Source: Lactifluus volemus (taxonomy: Eukaryota > Basidiomycota > Agaricomycetes > Russulales > Russulaceae). From it: 32,157 nucleotides of DNA. The notes under the pieces were generated by a model that saw only the letters and a program-made list of their open reading frames with translations, did not search any database and was not told the origin of the DNA. Shown here piece after piece: positions 1-9,738 of this stretch. How positions within the stretch are numbered: the first letter of the stretch is position 1; every line of letters starts with the position of its first letter. A program made the position numbers and the translations under genes. The DNA lies in assembly GCA_022376515.1 (NCBI GenBank), contig WTXI01000382.1, positions 1-32,157 on the forward strand, written 5' to 3'.

Positions 1-1956
1 TGTCATGTAGGCCAACTTAATCGTTTCCGTTCAACTTTTTATTATCTTCGTGCGTTCTCCGCTTCTCTTCCGCTTTGAGCCTGTATATGACTTATCGTGC
101 AGATGGACACAGCCTGTCATTCTTTGTTCCATTCTTTTTCATGCCATTTTGCTCGCCATAAAAGCCTCTCGCACCCTCACTCTCTTCAGTCCAAACGCAT
201 CGCCTCCTCAAATTGTGGGGTTCTTTCATCCATAGGAAGACTACGCCAATTTTTCCCGCTTCATATTCTTTAGGCATATCCTTCATATTTTGCTGCCTTT
301 CGCGTACTAACATATGCCACAGCATTGAAGCTTTCGCACGTATGTGCATCTCTGGATTGATTCTTGGCCCGGATGTCCCCATCAGTGCCGTCTTCTCTTC
401 TCTCCTGATGCGCAACACGGGGCATCCCATGACGGCCCCGCCAATCGTCTGTCCCGCCCCAATGACCTCCACTTACTCCACGAACCTCAGATGCAAATGC
501 GCAAAGCATGGGTCCCCACCCTCAGATCCGAGATGAACCCCAACGCTGCCGGAAATCTGGTAATATTCATATTCTGTCGTTGTGCCCTCACTCACTTTGA
601 CAGGGAACACAACACACCAATTGGGATCGCCGCCGCAGTCGCCTTTGAAAAGGGGAAAGAAGTCCGACACACCGAGAGTCCTCATGGGTTAATGGTTGCG
701 GCACTCGACACCGATCTAGCTGCGCTAGACACCGGTATCTCCCTTACCCAAACCATGCTAATCAGCCTCCCCACCTCCTCTTCCCAAACCCCAAACCCCA
801 CAGCCGTCTCAACCATACTCAAACCCACACCCGGGCCAACCCCTCTCGCTCTCTTTCAGACAGACTGCTGACAACCTTCTCTCCTTGAACAGGAACCTGA
901 TAATCTGGATATCCTGTGCCCCCAAGACTTCTCACTAGTTGACTTTGCACGAGCCAACACCTCGCAAACACGATCGCTACGGGCTGCCACCCGCCCAACC
1001 ATCGAGAGCCCCACGCCATCAACTACCAACGGCAAGCAGCAAACGCCACCGCCACCGACATGGGGCGCCCACGCAAAATGTAGCATTTGTGAGTGGTCCT
1101 ATTATCCGGAGAGTTTACCCTTCTCCCTCAATGTGATCGATCACACAGCCACCGGAGCTCAGTATCGTTGATGTGATCATGGGCACCACCACCTCCAACT
1201 TGACGCTCTGGCGGCACACTGCGAAGCTCGGGACCGGACGATATCGAATACCCATTGTGAGCATGGTCCATGCCGCATCAAGTTTTTTTTACATTTTCCG
1301 CCGCCCTCTTCAGCCGTCTTGCAAACCCCTGATCGCTGTCCCAACCTCGCCCCCGTTGCAAGCACCACAACATCGGTGCCTCGCGCATAGACAAATTCAC
1401 TGCGGCCAATAACTTATCTCCTTTGATCCGTTTGTTTCACTGATTGCTGTGGTGGCAGGACAAAAACGTGCAGCCCCGAACCACAGAAATGGATAAGGTT
1501 TTTTTTTTCTCTTTTGTTAATTTCATATACGAGGCGGCATTCTGAGGACGCCACAGCACCACCGACACCACCGATCTCATGTTACCGCCTGATGGCTCCA
1601 TTACTCCCCCTGGTGCATTTTCTTCCGGCCCTTGTTCTTTGAGGCAGTTGGGACAGCGGTTCCTTGTCACTGACGTTAATTACAACCCAGCTGTGTGGTG
1701 GTTTATAAAACCCAATCACGGTGAGTGAATTTGCATCTTTCCTCTAGCCATCTGACTCTCATCTTGAGTCTCTCTTTTCTCCCTCTTCTCGCTCTGCCTT
1801 GTTCCACCTCCTCTTCTTCCATTCTCACCATAATTCTTGTTCGTTTTGTAAGTTCCTGGCTTGTTCATGTCTTTCTTTCCTTCAGCTTACCCCATCTGAG
1901 TTGGTGAGCAGAGCTTGTTGTATTTGTTGTTTCCTGTTGACCCCCTCTCTCGTCAG
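1..1956. other. No confident gene; possible promoter-like and pyrimidine-rich tract
   Basis: Reading frames on both strands are short and overlap one another, and none shows a recognisable domain. The longest plus-strand frame (344-871) is Pro/Thr/Ser-rich. A minus-strand frame at 473-685 has a more protein-like composition but is too short to call. A TATA-like TTTATAAAA lies at about 1702-1710. It is followed by a C/T-rich stretch that resembles a fungal 5' leader and ends at a CAG (1954-1956) immediately before the VPS10-like fragment. Confidence 0.4.
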
Positions 1957-2480
1957 GTACTTTGGCACGTCGATCATGAATGTGACTCGCGATGTGCGTG
2001 GGGATGTCGACTTTGAGCAGATGATCGTGATGGTATCGCACTCATCAACATCGTCTCTAATCCCGAGGTGGCTGCGGTCACGGGCATTAAGAATTTGCAG
2101 ACGCACATCATGCACAATGATGGAGGGAGCTGGAAACAGTTGATCCTTCCCAACTATGATTCGCATGGGCAGCTGTATGCCTGTCAAAGTGTGGTACGTG
2201 CCTCACTCCGCTTCGAAGAGATCCTGTGGTGACAATTGAGACAGGCTTCTCGCTTTGCGCCCATGGATATACGAACGAGTGGACCCTCGCGTGACGTTTA
2301 GCAGTCCCTCTGTCGTCGGGTTGATAATAGCTGTTGGCAAGGTGAGCGAGAAACTCGCACTTTATGTAGAGAGTGACGTTCTTGAGCTGCGATGCAGGCT
2401 TCACTTGGGAAGAGGTTCACAAGGATGCGCACCTCTGGGGGCTGCGAACGACGAACAACCAATGGACAACGTCTCGGCAA
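1957..2480 (+). pseudogene. VPS10/sortilin-type sorting receptor fragment, frameshifted
   Basis: Successive reading frames on the plus strand give blocks characteristic of the fungal VPS10 (PEP1) luminal domain: YFGTS..N.T at 1958, GIALINIVSNP then LQTHIMHNDGGSW at about 2033-2130, RVDPRVTFSSPSVVGLIIAVG at about 2273-2340, FLSCDAGFTWEEVHKDAHLW at about 2376-2438, and ANDEQPMDNVS up to about 2476. VPS10 is the trans-Golgi receptor that delivers hydrolases such as carboxypeptidase Y to the vacuole. The blocks are in the correct order but lie in different frames (changes near 2030, 2190-2270, 2375 and 2440), and one gap (2190-2241) could be an intron starting GTACGT. No transmembrane or cytoplasmic tail follows. 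I read it as a decayed partial copy. The family assignment is from memory of conserved VPS10 motifs; that it is non-functional is inferred from the frame breaks. Confidence 0.72.
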
Positions 2481-2761
2481 ACGGCCAGATCATGGCCGCC
2501 GACATCTCTGCCCTGGAATGGCCAATGCTCTTCACTATCCCATCGTTCCCACATAATGTATACTATCACAATTTGAATATATCAATTTGAAACATCACTA
2601 CAATTTGAAATAAACTAATTTGAAAGTATGCACGTGAGTGAGGGCCAATTATGGGATTGAAAGAATATAGGATAACCATGATCCCGACGGTGGAGAAGGG
2701 TGTCAAGTCCCGGACCCACGTAAACGGTCCCCCTTCGAGGCCCCCGTGATCCTGGGTGACT
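2481..2761. other. Intergenic, nothing recognised
   Basis: The sequence is AT-leaning after the VPS10 fragment, with short runs of ATTTGAA-like repeats at 2570-2625. No gene, tRNA or element boundary could be supported. Confidence 0.4.
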
Positions 2762-2999
2762 GGCACCTGAAAACACCTGATAACCACTGATAATCACCAA
2801 TTAGCCCAATTACCACTAATTAGCTTGATTAGTCAGATAACAACTGACCACGCTGATAACCACTGACAATGCTGATGATGCTGATGATGTTGATTACCAC
2901 TAATTACAGTGATAACCACTGACAACCCTGATCATGCTCTTTGCCACTAATCATGGTGGTAAGCACTGACAACACTGATTGGGCTGATTAACACCAATC
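2762..2999. repeat. Degenerate short tandem repeat (TGATAACCACTGACAA-like)
   Basis: Variants of a roughly 16-18 nt unit containing TGATAACCACTGA or CTAATTA recur across this stretch, with spacers such as GCTGATGATGCTGATGATG. The copies are imperfect and of variable length, so this looks like an eroded minisatellite or a tail of a repeat, not a coding region. All frames contain stops. Confidence 0.5.
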
Positions 3000-3024
3000 T
3001 TTATTTTATTTTATTTTATTTTTA
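3000..3024. repeat. TTTTA microsatellite
   Basis: About four to five TTTTA units lie at the 3' side of the minus-strand gene at 3109-4460. On the minus strand they read as repeated AATAAA-like polyadenylation signals, so they may act as that gene's terminator region. Confidence 0.6.
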
Positions 3025-3108
3025 GAATAACTTTTATTAAGCGATTTCAGGGTACACACATCCTATAGACCACGTTCAAGTCCTGACAGTACCACTACTC
3101 AAGTCCTG

Positions 3109-4460
3109 TCACGTTACTGAGTCCATTAGCCCTCTCCTGGTCCTTTGCTTCTTCTCAGTGTTAAGCCAAGTCGAACGTCGGTTGGAGGTACCCTCGGAAC
3201 GCTGGTCGGACACAAACTCTCTGACCAAAGTGCGGAGCGGGGTGGGACCTGTTGATGCCACCTCGACAGCGCTGGATGGAGTGTTCGGCCGTTTGTAGGC
3301 ACTTTGCTTCTTCTTTTTCTTCGGAGCTTTAGTCTTGAGCATTGTCACAGTTTGCAGGGCAGTGGTGGCCAATGGAGTGACCATGTTAGAGGGGGCGGTG
3401 GGAGGATTAGGGGGGCCTGGCTTGTCCAGCCTAGTGCAGGCAGAGGTTCTACCCTTGCCTTTTGCATCCCCACTCTTTCCGCTCTCCTCCATGGAAATAG
3501 GGCATCAGTGTCTCTTTGCAGCTTTGCGGGACGTGAACTTCCGTCCGCAGGTCGGGCATTGCCATTGTGGTCTGCCGTTAACAGCTTTTTCGGCCACTTT
3601 TCAGTGATCTCGCCTCAATGCGTGGTTCCTTTTCCGTGAGAGTCGCCTCTTCTCCTTTTGGGCCTGCGTAGCTCTCTGCTGGCCTTTTGAGAGATTGAAA
3701 AAGGCTTGAGGGCCTTCCCCGTTAAGAAGCTCTAAGATATATCTGAACATCACCTTTTTCACCTTATTGATGGGGCGAGGCACAAGCGCGACAGCACACT
3801 TGACCAGGTGAGCATGGAACTGGGGAGTGAACTCAACCCAAGAAATTTTTCCGTCCACTGCCTTTTGGGCTGAGAGGGCATTGGCCCAGAGGTTGTCCAC
3901 AGAGAGGAACCAGTGACGACGAAAGGTGTTGAGGATGTCGAAAATGAAGAGTTTGTCATCCCCAGAAAGTGCCTTCTTCTTTGCAAGCTTTTTCCCAGGA
4001 GGGAAGTAGCGAGGTTCGAGGGAGGGCTCTGCCCCGCCAGCCAACATATCCAAGGCGGGCGTTTGAATGGGCTGAGAAACAGGAGTCTCAGTGAAAACCC
4101 GTGAAGGTGAAAATTCATGAGAATTGGAAGGGCCAATCTCGTCCTGTGGTCTTGACAGGGGCTTGAGCGGGGGCCGGGGAGGTGCCACAGAGGGAGAGGG
4201 AGGGGGAAACTGAAACCTGGGGGTTGCAGTGGGTGTAACGGGGGGGGAAGTCATCGTGGGAAAAAACAACGGTGATGGTGGTAAGAGACCAAGAAGGAAT
4301 GGTCATGGTCATCCATAGAGTCAGTGTCAGTGTCAGAGGAGAGAGAGGAGAGAGAGCTGATTGAAGTGCTGTCGCTTGGTGCATCTGAGTTGTTGTCAAC
4401 ATCCTGGAGGATTTCGTAGGTGAGTTCTTGGATTTCAAGGTCAAGGCAAGCTTGTTTCAA
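3109..4460 (-). pseudogene. Broken hypothetical protein with a CxxC zinc-finger-like motif
   Basis: One minus-strand frame runs from 4269 to 3109 and is interrupted only by two TGA codons (3601-3603 and 3505-3507), each directly after a CAC (His) codon. The N-terminal part is Pro/Ser-rich. The middle (about 4010-3610) is a well-mixed helical region containing KVMFRYILELL. A zinc-finger-like CPTC-x12-H motif (about 3558-3508) lies between the TGAs, and the C-terminus is basic (KKKKK, RRST) and Pro-rich. An acidic Ser/Asp frame at 4460-4251 (SDTDTDSMDDHDH) would join the main frame if the six-T run near 4265 had one more T. I do not recognise the family. A nuclear or DNA-binding role is conceivable from the CxxC..H motif and basic tail, but this is inference. 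The TGAs may be CGA-to-TGA mutations, real decay or sequence errors. A true start upstream of 4460 is not resolved. Confidence 0.45.
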
Positions 4461-4934
4461 GCTCTTGTCGATCTTGTTGATCTCAGTGAGTAATCAACGG
4501 TGAAGCGAGATGGTCGGCATGTCCTGGGCTCAGGTCCTACAAGCAGGAGTACTTGCAGCCAACTAGTGACATGGCTGATGCCATCTGTTGGAGTTTCAAA
4601 TAACAAGCATGCCGAGAGAATTGGACAACATCAAAAGTGCACATTAAAGTCCATTAAAGTGATACTTATTGGAGGGGGGTTTCACACAAGCCCATTATTT
4701 ATTCCATTAATTGTTCTATTAAATCATCACTTGTAGAAATATAGCTAATAATGGGAAAATAATGAACACATAATGAGCCCAAATAATGCTGCTGTGAATG
4801 ACCCTATTCAGTTGCATAAAGTTTTACTATTTGATACTATTATGGTGTGTGAAATAGTTTCAATAGAGTTTTCATTGTGTTGCATTTATTCTGTGATATG
4901 AGCAGAGGATTGCATTTATATGCATATCTACAAC
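4461..4934. other. AT-rich intergenic region
   Basis: AT-rich with ATAATG-like repeats between 4680 and 4800. It separates the minus-strand gene at 3109-4460 from the plus-strand gene at 4935-5632 and may hold both promoters. No coding frame or RNA gene is supported. Confidence 0.4.
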
Positions 4935-5632
4935 ATGGGAGAACTCGGACATGCCATACGAAGTAATGGCCCACTAGCTCAAGTGCAAAAAGCCTCAAGT
5001 CCTATAATAAGTAAGTAGTTTCAACCATTTCCTTACTTCTCTAATGATACCTACAAAGAAACCGAGCGGCCATAAATGCAAAGCGACGTGACCTACATTT
5101 ACGCAAACTCAGGGAGGCTGCCGGAGCAAATGAGGGCCAGAAAATGTCTGGGTATGTCATTCCCCTTTAAACCATACCGTTATTTCCCTTACTGAATATC
5201 TATGGTAGATACCCAGTTACCTTGACTGTATCCGAAACGGAAGTCCCAAGGATCATGAACATGCTCAATATCCATACGAATAGTTTCATGCGGATGACAG
5301 GGTCTTCACCCACTCTTTTCATCAAATGGATCTTTGCTGTGGCTATCGATGACCTCCGAACTGGCAAGGAGGACAAGAATGACAGTGTCCTTGCCCAACT
5401 GGCGCGACGCATCGCAATGTTTGAGAGGTTACACGACCAAGTCTTACATCTGGAACACGATTTGCTATTGCTGGTTGGTTTTAGGGACGAGGTAACTGCT
5501 GTCCAACTAACTGCGTGTCGAATTCTCTATGTCATCTCTTGTTTGGAAGACTTGCGGTGTCAGAGTTCGGAGGGTTACGATAAATTACAGAGTGCATATG
5601 AGAAACTCACTTTAGCTTTCCAGCAACCATGA
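4935..5632 (+). CDS. Hypothetical three-exon protein
   Basis: Proposed exons are 4935-5014, 5059-5151 and 5209-5632. The third exon is an open frame of about 140 codons. Its frame continues through exon 2 across a 57-nt intron (donor GTATGT at 5152, acceptor TAG at 5206-5208) in matching phase 2. Exon 1 from the ATG at 4935 joins only if donor GTAGTT at 5015 is used instead of the stronger GTAAGT at 5011, so the start is uncertain. Exon 2 encodes a strongly basic segment rich in KRR and RKLR. Exon 3 contains long amphipathic or leucine-rich helices (for example LEHDLLLLVGFRDE). I recognise no domain or catalytic motif. It is probably a lineage-specific basidiomycete protein. Confidence 0.5.
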
Positions 5633-5872
5633 CGTAGTTACAGTCTTTTCAGTGAGATAAAAAACATGGTCCCAATTCTGTATATGTGACTATCCACACG
5701 CGCACCTTACAGTGAAAGATGACAGTGCTACGGCTCTACGTTGTCCAGAGGGAAGAGCAGCCTAAAGCCACTTAGACCAGCATCATCAGCACCTGCGCCC
5801 GAGCCCGAGAAAAACGCGGGATCACTGGCAGTGGATCGCCGACCAGTCGTTTTACCGTGACTAATACATACA
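5633..5872. other. Intergenic, nothing recognised
   Basis: This is the short 3' flank of the gene at 4935-5632, up to the left terminal repeat of the MITE-like element. No frame or structural RNA is supported. Confidence 0.35.
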
Positions 5873-6149
5873 ACTAACACTGGTTGGCAATGCTGGTTGG
5901 GTTGCGGATCATGGTTGGGTAACGGATCACTTGGAATTTCTCATCCAATTCTTGCACGGTCATCACAAAACTTGACATATGACATCCTGTACCACATACA
6001 AGGTCTTTTTGGGGGGTAGAAGTCGTGCCATACGGCAAACCAAAAAAATGCAGTTTGTCCTTGAGTTTGTCACTCCTGCGGCCGCATGGCCCATGAGAAG
6101 CGTGATGATCCGTTACCCAACCATGATCCGGAACCCAACCAGTGTTAGT
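5873..6149. mobile_element. MITE-like element A with about 50-bp terminal inverted repeats
   Basis: The left end starts ACTAACACTGGTTGG and carries the sub-block GGTTGGG-TT-GCGGATCAT followed by GGTTGGGTAACGGATCA. The right end (about 6102-6149) is its reverse complement, lacking a 13-nt partial duplication present on the left. The element is 277 bp, is flanked by ACA on both sides (5870-5872 and 6150-6152; possible 3-bp target duplication) and has no coding capacity. The interior is clearly related to element B at 28595-28855 (shared order: GGATCACT..AATTTCTC, GTCATCAC.AAA, GTAGAA.TC). It is probably a non-autonomous DNA transposon; the superfamily is not determined. Confidence 0.68.
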
Positions 6150-7922
6150 ACAGTAGTACCACCTTGCAATTCTCTTGTTTTCTAGTTAGTTTTAGTTAGT
6201 ATTACCAGGCGGTGCCTCACGACCATGACAAGGCAGCCGCCCCACTTACAGATCGAGCGCCCGTACTGACGTGTGCCATCCGACCCTCGCGCTCTGACAG
6301 AACAGCTGATTGGAGTTTGAAATACGGTTTTTTTTTTTTTCGAAGCGCTAATTACCGAAATGAAATATTATAGCTGACTTCAATACAATACTGTAGACCA
6401 GTTTTCATTTTACTCGACTTGCGATTTTTGTTTGCATGCGGGGCTGGTACAAACAAACTATGCCAAATGCGGCATGCTGAATAACACCTGTCCCCAAATA
6501 CGGTATGCCGAATAACACTTTTTTGGCATACTTTGTTTGTACTGTAAACAAAATTTGATTGAAAGTAGAGCAAATGAAGATATAAAAGGATATGGTAGTG
6601 ACGCTGCAAGGCTAACATGCCACCTGGAAAGTGGTCCAATAGGACGTAAAGTGGCACGTGCTTGGATATGGGAGCTACTGAGCCGATAACGAAGGGAGCC
6701 TGGTTGTGCAGGTGGAGCAAGTTGAACACAAGGGGGATATTTGTAGGACATGAAGGACGCGGAACGTCGTGAGGAAACGGTCTGGTAGTATGGAAATGGT
6801 AGTCGGCAGGCTCCAGAGGGCGCAGGGTCGCAGGCGCTGCCTCGCCCTTCTTTGAAAATGAGGACGCAGGGCAAGAAGATGATGGAGAAAACGATGATGG
6901 CGACAATATTAATAAGGAAGAGGAAGGAAGGCCCGGGTCTGTGCGATTGCGGCTTGGAGCATCGCTGAGGTATACGATTGACTAGTGTACATCCTCGCTC
7001 CTCTTTGGACAAAGATGGTGGCATTCATGTGACTCGGATGCGTTCGGATATACTTCGAGACGACCACGGCGTAGTACATTCTTGGCATGCCCTCACCTGT
7101 TTAGCGCCCCTTCTACGCGCCTCTCTTCCGTGCGCACAAGATCGCACAGGTGCTCGTATGTGCTCTCAAGCGCGACGCACACACACACCTCGCAGTGAGG
7201 TTGAGAGGCTCTTCATTGGCAATTGTAGCGGTTAGAACTAGGAGCTGAACAAGTGAAAAACCTCACCATCTATGAGGGGCCATATGTCCTTGTATTCATG
7301 CCAACACATTCATCTTGCCCTTCTGAAGGTTTTTTGGTGCCGAAAATGTTCCTTGGATCATTTGAATTTTGAATTGCTAGCGGGGTCTTGTGTCACGCCG
7401 GGACTGCTTTAACGGACGAGGGCAAAAAGAGAGGCAATCTAGCCAAGGTACTCGCTGTCCACAAGCAAGAGTTTGATCATGACTCGGAGAAAGTATCCAG
7501 ACGTGGCCAATATCGGGTGGCCCATAGGACATATGCCGGTGTGGCAAGTCTTGATAAAAGAATGATGTGAGCAACACAGATTTTTCAATTGTGGAAACAA
7601 GAGGTTCAACAACCAGCAAAGATCATACAGTCGTGGTACTCGATTTTCGTTGCCGGCACTGGCAGCCGTGGATATTGAGGCCTTTTTTAAAAAAAGTTAG
7701 TAAAGTGCGGAACTGGATAGGCGGCGCGTTCACACACCCAATGGAGATCGACGTTAATAATATCCCGTCCAGGGACTGGGCGCAAGCATTTGAGGATAGA
7801 TACTTTCTTTCATTCGAAACGCCGTGAGGGGCAGAACGGAATGATAAATCAATGAACTTGATGCGTGACCCTTACTCAGTTGCAGCTTGGCTCCAAGACT
7901 GCGACGTTCTTACCACTAACAC
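6150..7922. other. Intergenic, no confident gene
   Basis: This region holds a small inverted-repeat element (6447-6542) and several Pro/Ser- or His-rich frames on the minus strand (6352-7024) that do not look like proteins. A plus-strand frame at 7567-7827 has a plausible composition (RHWQPWILRPF..NWIGGAF) but no start context or partner exon that I could support. It could be the terminal exon of a decayed gene. Confidence 0.35.
6447..6542. repeat. 96-bp element bounded by 19-bp inverted repeats
   Basis: The left arm starts GTACAAACAAACTATGCCA and the right arm ends TGGCATACTTTGTTTGTAC, so 18 of 19 positions are complementary. Between the arms are two direct copies of a roughly 22-nt unit (AAATGCGGCATGCTGAATAA and AAATACGGTATGCCGAATAA). 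The whole unit could fold as a long hairpin. It could be a tiny MITE or a regulatory palindrome. Confidence 0.55.
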
Positions 7923-9186
7923 ATGGCAGAAATCCAAGTCGCTAAGCCACCGAAAGGTAAAAGCAAGGTCACTGACAGGGATGGGGGAAATGCAGGACCA
8001 CGTACACGGGGACCACACGGCCGTTTCAGTGGCAGCAAGCTGCACTTCTTAGAAAGCCGCCGCACAATTACAATGCCAAAGCCAAAACCAAAGAGGCAAC
8101 GATCTTCTATTCCGAAGTGACAAGAGCCTTCATTGAACGTTTTGGCTACAATTTGGGGTATGGGGAAAATCTGAAAGACGACCAAGAGGTTAAAGACCTC
8201 GGACCAATGCCCGTTGCAACGTTCCCAGAAGAGGAACAAGCCGCAGAACACGAGAGACGCGATGAATACTATACAGAGCTTCGACAGGTGAGTGAATGGC
8301 ATATAGCACGTGCAAGCTATGTCTCACAACACGAAACTAGAAGCTTTCAGCCTGGTATCGGAATAATTGCAAGGCTCAACCAGAGCAGAACTCGAAGCAA
8401 ACTGTTGCACATATCATTGAAAAGTTTGTCAGCTCTGGACGCTTGCAACCTCCTAGGAAGCAAAAAATCGTTGACAAGTATTACAATCTTGAATGGGAGA
8501 ACAAGCTGAAGGACAGGTTTGACGAGTGGAAGGTGTCCAACCCGCAGATCATTGCGGGGTCGGAACTCCTGAAGGAGCAAAATATCTTCGTCAACAGAGC
8601 ATTGGCAGAAGAAGGTAAAGACTACAATGAGAGGTTAAAAGCCAGGGTCGACGAGAGTCATCAATCCAGATTGGCAACGTGGAAAAAAAACTTGGATTCT
8701 ACGAAAGCGGCCTATACAGAAAATGACACGTAAGTTGCTGGCCAGTTAGGCAGTGACTTGGACTAATGTGATCTGATCACCTAGCTCCGAAAATGCTTGG
8801 GAGATGGCGAAAGAATTTCTTCCCATTCTGGCGGATGCGCTTGGGGACTGGGTGGGTGGGGTCGTTGTTATCACAGCCGCCATGCCTCACGAAGGGAAGC
8901 TGCACCTGCAAAAGTAAGGGTCACGAATGAATTAATTATGCCTGAAAACTTACAGTTGTCCCATAGCGTGCAGTCGGTATCTGAAGGCCGGGTAAAGGAG
9001 TCTATTTCCGAAAGGTTTACAAGGGAATGGAATGACTACCTCCAGGCCGTAAAAAGGTATGGGATGGATTACTTCAGTGAGTATATGAGTGACTCCATAC
9101 GCATATTGCCCGACTGAGCACTTACTTTTTCATTCAGAAAATGACATCCGACTTCCTGGAGATGGAGAGAACCCAAAGAAGGACAG
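7923..9186 (+). pseudogene. Hypothetical gene 1, 5' part (exons 1 to 5, interrupted by Element 1)
   Basis: Proposed exons are 7923-8287, 8341-8729, 8785-8913, 8967-9076 and 9138-9186, with introns of 53-61 nt (donors GTGAGT, GTAAGT, GTAAGG, GTGAGT) in consistent phases. The ATG at 7923 opens a basic N-terminus (GRFSGSKLHFLES). A segment FYSEVTRAFIERFGYN follows in another frame, implying one lost base near 8055-8075. The spliced product continues with LRQKLSAWYRN, a charged helical region, and a block LPILADALGDWVGG followed by a variable region. This order is familiar to me from large hypothetical families in mushroom genomes, but I cannot name a domain. Exon 5 is cut at 9186 by Element 1. 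Removing the element and one GACAG copy joins 9186 to 17467 in frame (..KKD-S-TEVREL..). Frame breaks plus the insertion make it a likely pseudogene. Confidence 0.62.
9182..9186. repeat. Target-site duplication GACAG, left copy (Element 1)
   Basis: GACAG immediately precedes the left LTR and recurs immediately after the right LTR at 17462-17466. Five base pairs is the usual duplication length for Ty3/gypsy integration. Confidence 0.9.
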
Positions 9187-9702
9187 TGTTACGGCTCGAC
9201 TAGGGCCGGGTCCCAACTAGGGTTCTGGTTGTTCTGGTCTCTCCTAAGACCTGGGCTCAGGGACACTCCAAGTGTCGACACGCTGAGTCCTGTGGTGTTG
9301 TAGCACAACCACCAAGCTTCGATGACCCTACTAGGGCGTATAGGAGGGTAAGAGAAGAGAGGAAAAGAGGAGAGGAGAAGGTCTGTCTTTTCTGGAGAGG
9401 GAAACAAGTCGATTTGAGTCAAAGCCGAAGCTGGGGTACAAGCTACCAGCTGAGACCTACTTATACAATGTACGCTAATTGTTCTACCAAACCAGGGTGG
9501 ACAATAAGCAAGGGGTCAAGACAATAGAACGCGAGAACAATAGAGACTCAGAACAATAACACTGGACTAACTGGGACAGACAATAGCGCAATCAGAACAA
9601 TAGAACAGTCAGCACAATAGAGACAATGTGGACGGGACGTCATCGAGATGAGTAAGCAGGTTAGGAAAGCATAAGGTCCAACGCGTCCTGCATTCCGTAA
9701 CA
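9187..9702 (-). repeat. Element 1 left LTR (3' LTR)
   Basis: A 516-bp LTR with TGTTACGG / CCGTAACA ends. In element sense, a TATA box TATAAGTA (9465 to 9458) is followed 33 nt later by AGCTTCGGCTTT (9432 to 9421), the presumed transcript start that matches the PBS. It is identical to the right LTR except at 9455. Confidence 0.95.
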
Positions 9703-9720
9703 ATACCCCCTCTCTAGAGG
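9703..9720 (-). other. Element 1 polypurine tract
   Basis: Read on the minus strand, a purine-rich AGAGAGGGGG run abuts the 3' LTR, as expected for the plus-strand DNA primer of an LTR retrotransposon. Confidence 0.6.
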
Positions 9721-9738
9721 GCAGTCCCACCTGCCACC

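Noticed and set aside
344..871. 175-codon plus-strand frame
   Set aside because: Pro/Thr/Ser-rich composition, overlapped by equally long frames on the other strand, with no domain and no neighbouring exons in phase.
9189..9422. 77-codon frame in the left LTR, repeated identically at 16948-17181
   Set aside because: It is identical only because the LTRs are duplicated; it lies in the LTR leader and has no protein-like features.
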